Assembly (NCBI GenBank): GCA_018136815.1
Contig: CM030937.1
Span: forward strand, 4,462,226-4,526,225
Length of the DNA: 64,000 nucleotides
From: Isochrysis galbana
Taxonomy: Eukaryota > Haptophyta > Isochrysidales > Isochrysidaceae
Reading direction: 5' to 3'
The stretch's first letter is position 1. Each line of letters begins with the position of its first letter. Both the position numbers and the translations under genes were made by a program. The notes under the pieces were generated by a model. That model did no database searches, had not been told where the DNA came from, and was given only the letters and a program-made list of their open reading frames with translations. Shown one piece after another: positions 63,810 through 64,000 of this stretch.

Positions 63810-64000
63810 GAAGGGAGGATTGCAGGGCCAGTGCGCCAGGACGTCTGTTGGTCTTCCTCCCAATCTCCGTTCTCTCCCGTACCCGTGCTTGCTCGATCCC
63901 CCGCGGTCTTTGAACAGGTGTGAACAGCCACCCTGGCGATTGCCCGGCTTGATCAGCTCTGCTCGTATGTGCTTGATGAGAGGAAGGCGGGGAGGAAGCC
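63810..64000. other. Upstream edge of the phosphatase gene
   Basis: The phosphatase frame stays open for some codons upstream of its first ATG but offers no other ATG before the window edge region. Nothing else seen. Confidence 0.35.

Overview
The window is nuclear DNA from a photosynthetic eukaryote. Protein genes carry GT-AG spliceosomal introns: I could place 19 introns in seven genes by reading frame, 14 of them phase 0. The set includes cytosolic ribosomal protein uS3, a mitochondrial-type bS5, a PITH protein, a RING protein and an ARM-repeat protein. A fucoxanthin/chlorophyll a/c-type light-harvesting protein and a CCB1-like cytochrome b6f assembly factor show a plastid of red-algal (complex) type. 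A haptophyte-like or pelagophyte-like alga fits best. The species is not determined.

Layout, left to right. 0-9 kb: PITH gene (-), a broken Ty3/Gypsy fossil with a cytosine-methyltransferase-like segment nested in an older repeat, a large low-complexity ORF (+), and the 3' exon of an RYRD-repeat protein (-). 9.8-13.5 kb: a divergent pair, a tandem Cys/His-motif protein (-) and a small conserved-looking protein (+), sharing about 450 bp of intergenic DNA. 14.9-21.4 kb: LHC gene, then a compound DNA-transposon region with a piggyBac-like transposase split by a clean 914-bp hAT-type element, a GGAGG minisatellite and a LINE endonuclease fragment. 22-24 kb: SET-domain methyltransferase (-). 24.4-27 kb: transposon copy with Ty3 debris and an MGQYY-family ORF. 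27.8-34 kb: mitoribosomal bS5 (+, six exons) and uS3 (-). 35-37 kb: ankyrin and Ty3 fragments. 37-40 kb: NHL/SMP-30-like beta-propeller gene and an F-box-like gene. 40.2-42.7 kb: an apparently intact hAT transposon with perfect 8-bp target duplication. 42.8-46.3 kb: two inverted-repeat elements, a RING gene (-) and the tail and LTR of a Ty1/Copia fossil just upstream of it. 46.3-50 kb: a 3.6-kb TA-flanked TIR transposon with nested insertions. 50.7-56.4 kb: CCB1-like gene (-) and a 1,017-residue ARM-repeat gene (+). 57-60.3 kb: a transposon carrying ankyrin and acidic passenger ORFs. 62.4-63.8 kb: purple acid phosphatase (-).

The host genes are housekeeping genes separated by heavily nested mobile DNA. 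There is no operon logic. The recurring theme is one DNA-transposon family, recognised by its end motif GTCGCGTTCCGTCAA. At least six right ends are present, and several lie just after an ORF or ORF tail ending KKTKKMKTQPA. Its best copy encodes a complete protein that resembles the uncharacterised MGQYY family known from bacteria, phages and large viruses. This ORF and the methyltransferase-bearing Ty3 fossil are the most unusual contents.

All coordinates and gene models come from reading the sequence. Family assignments are from recognised motifs, not from database searches.
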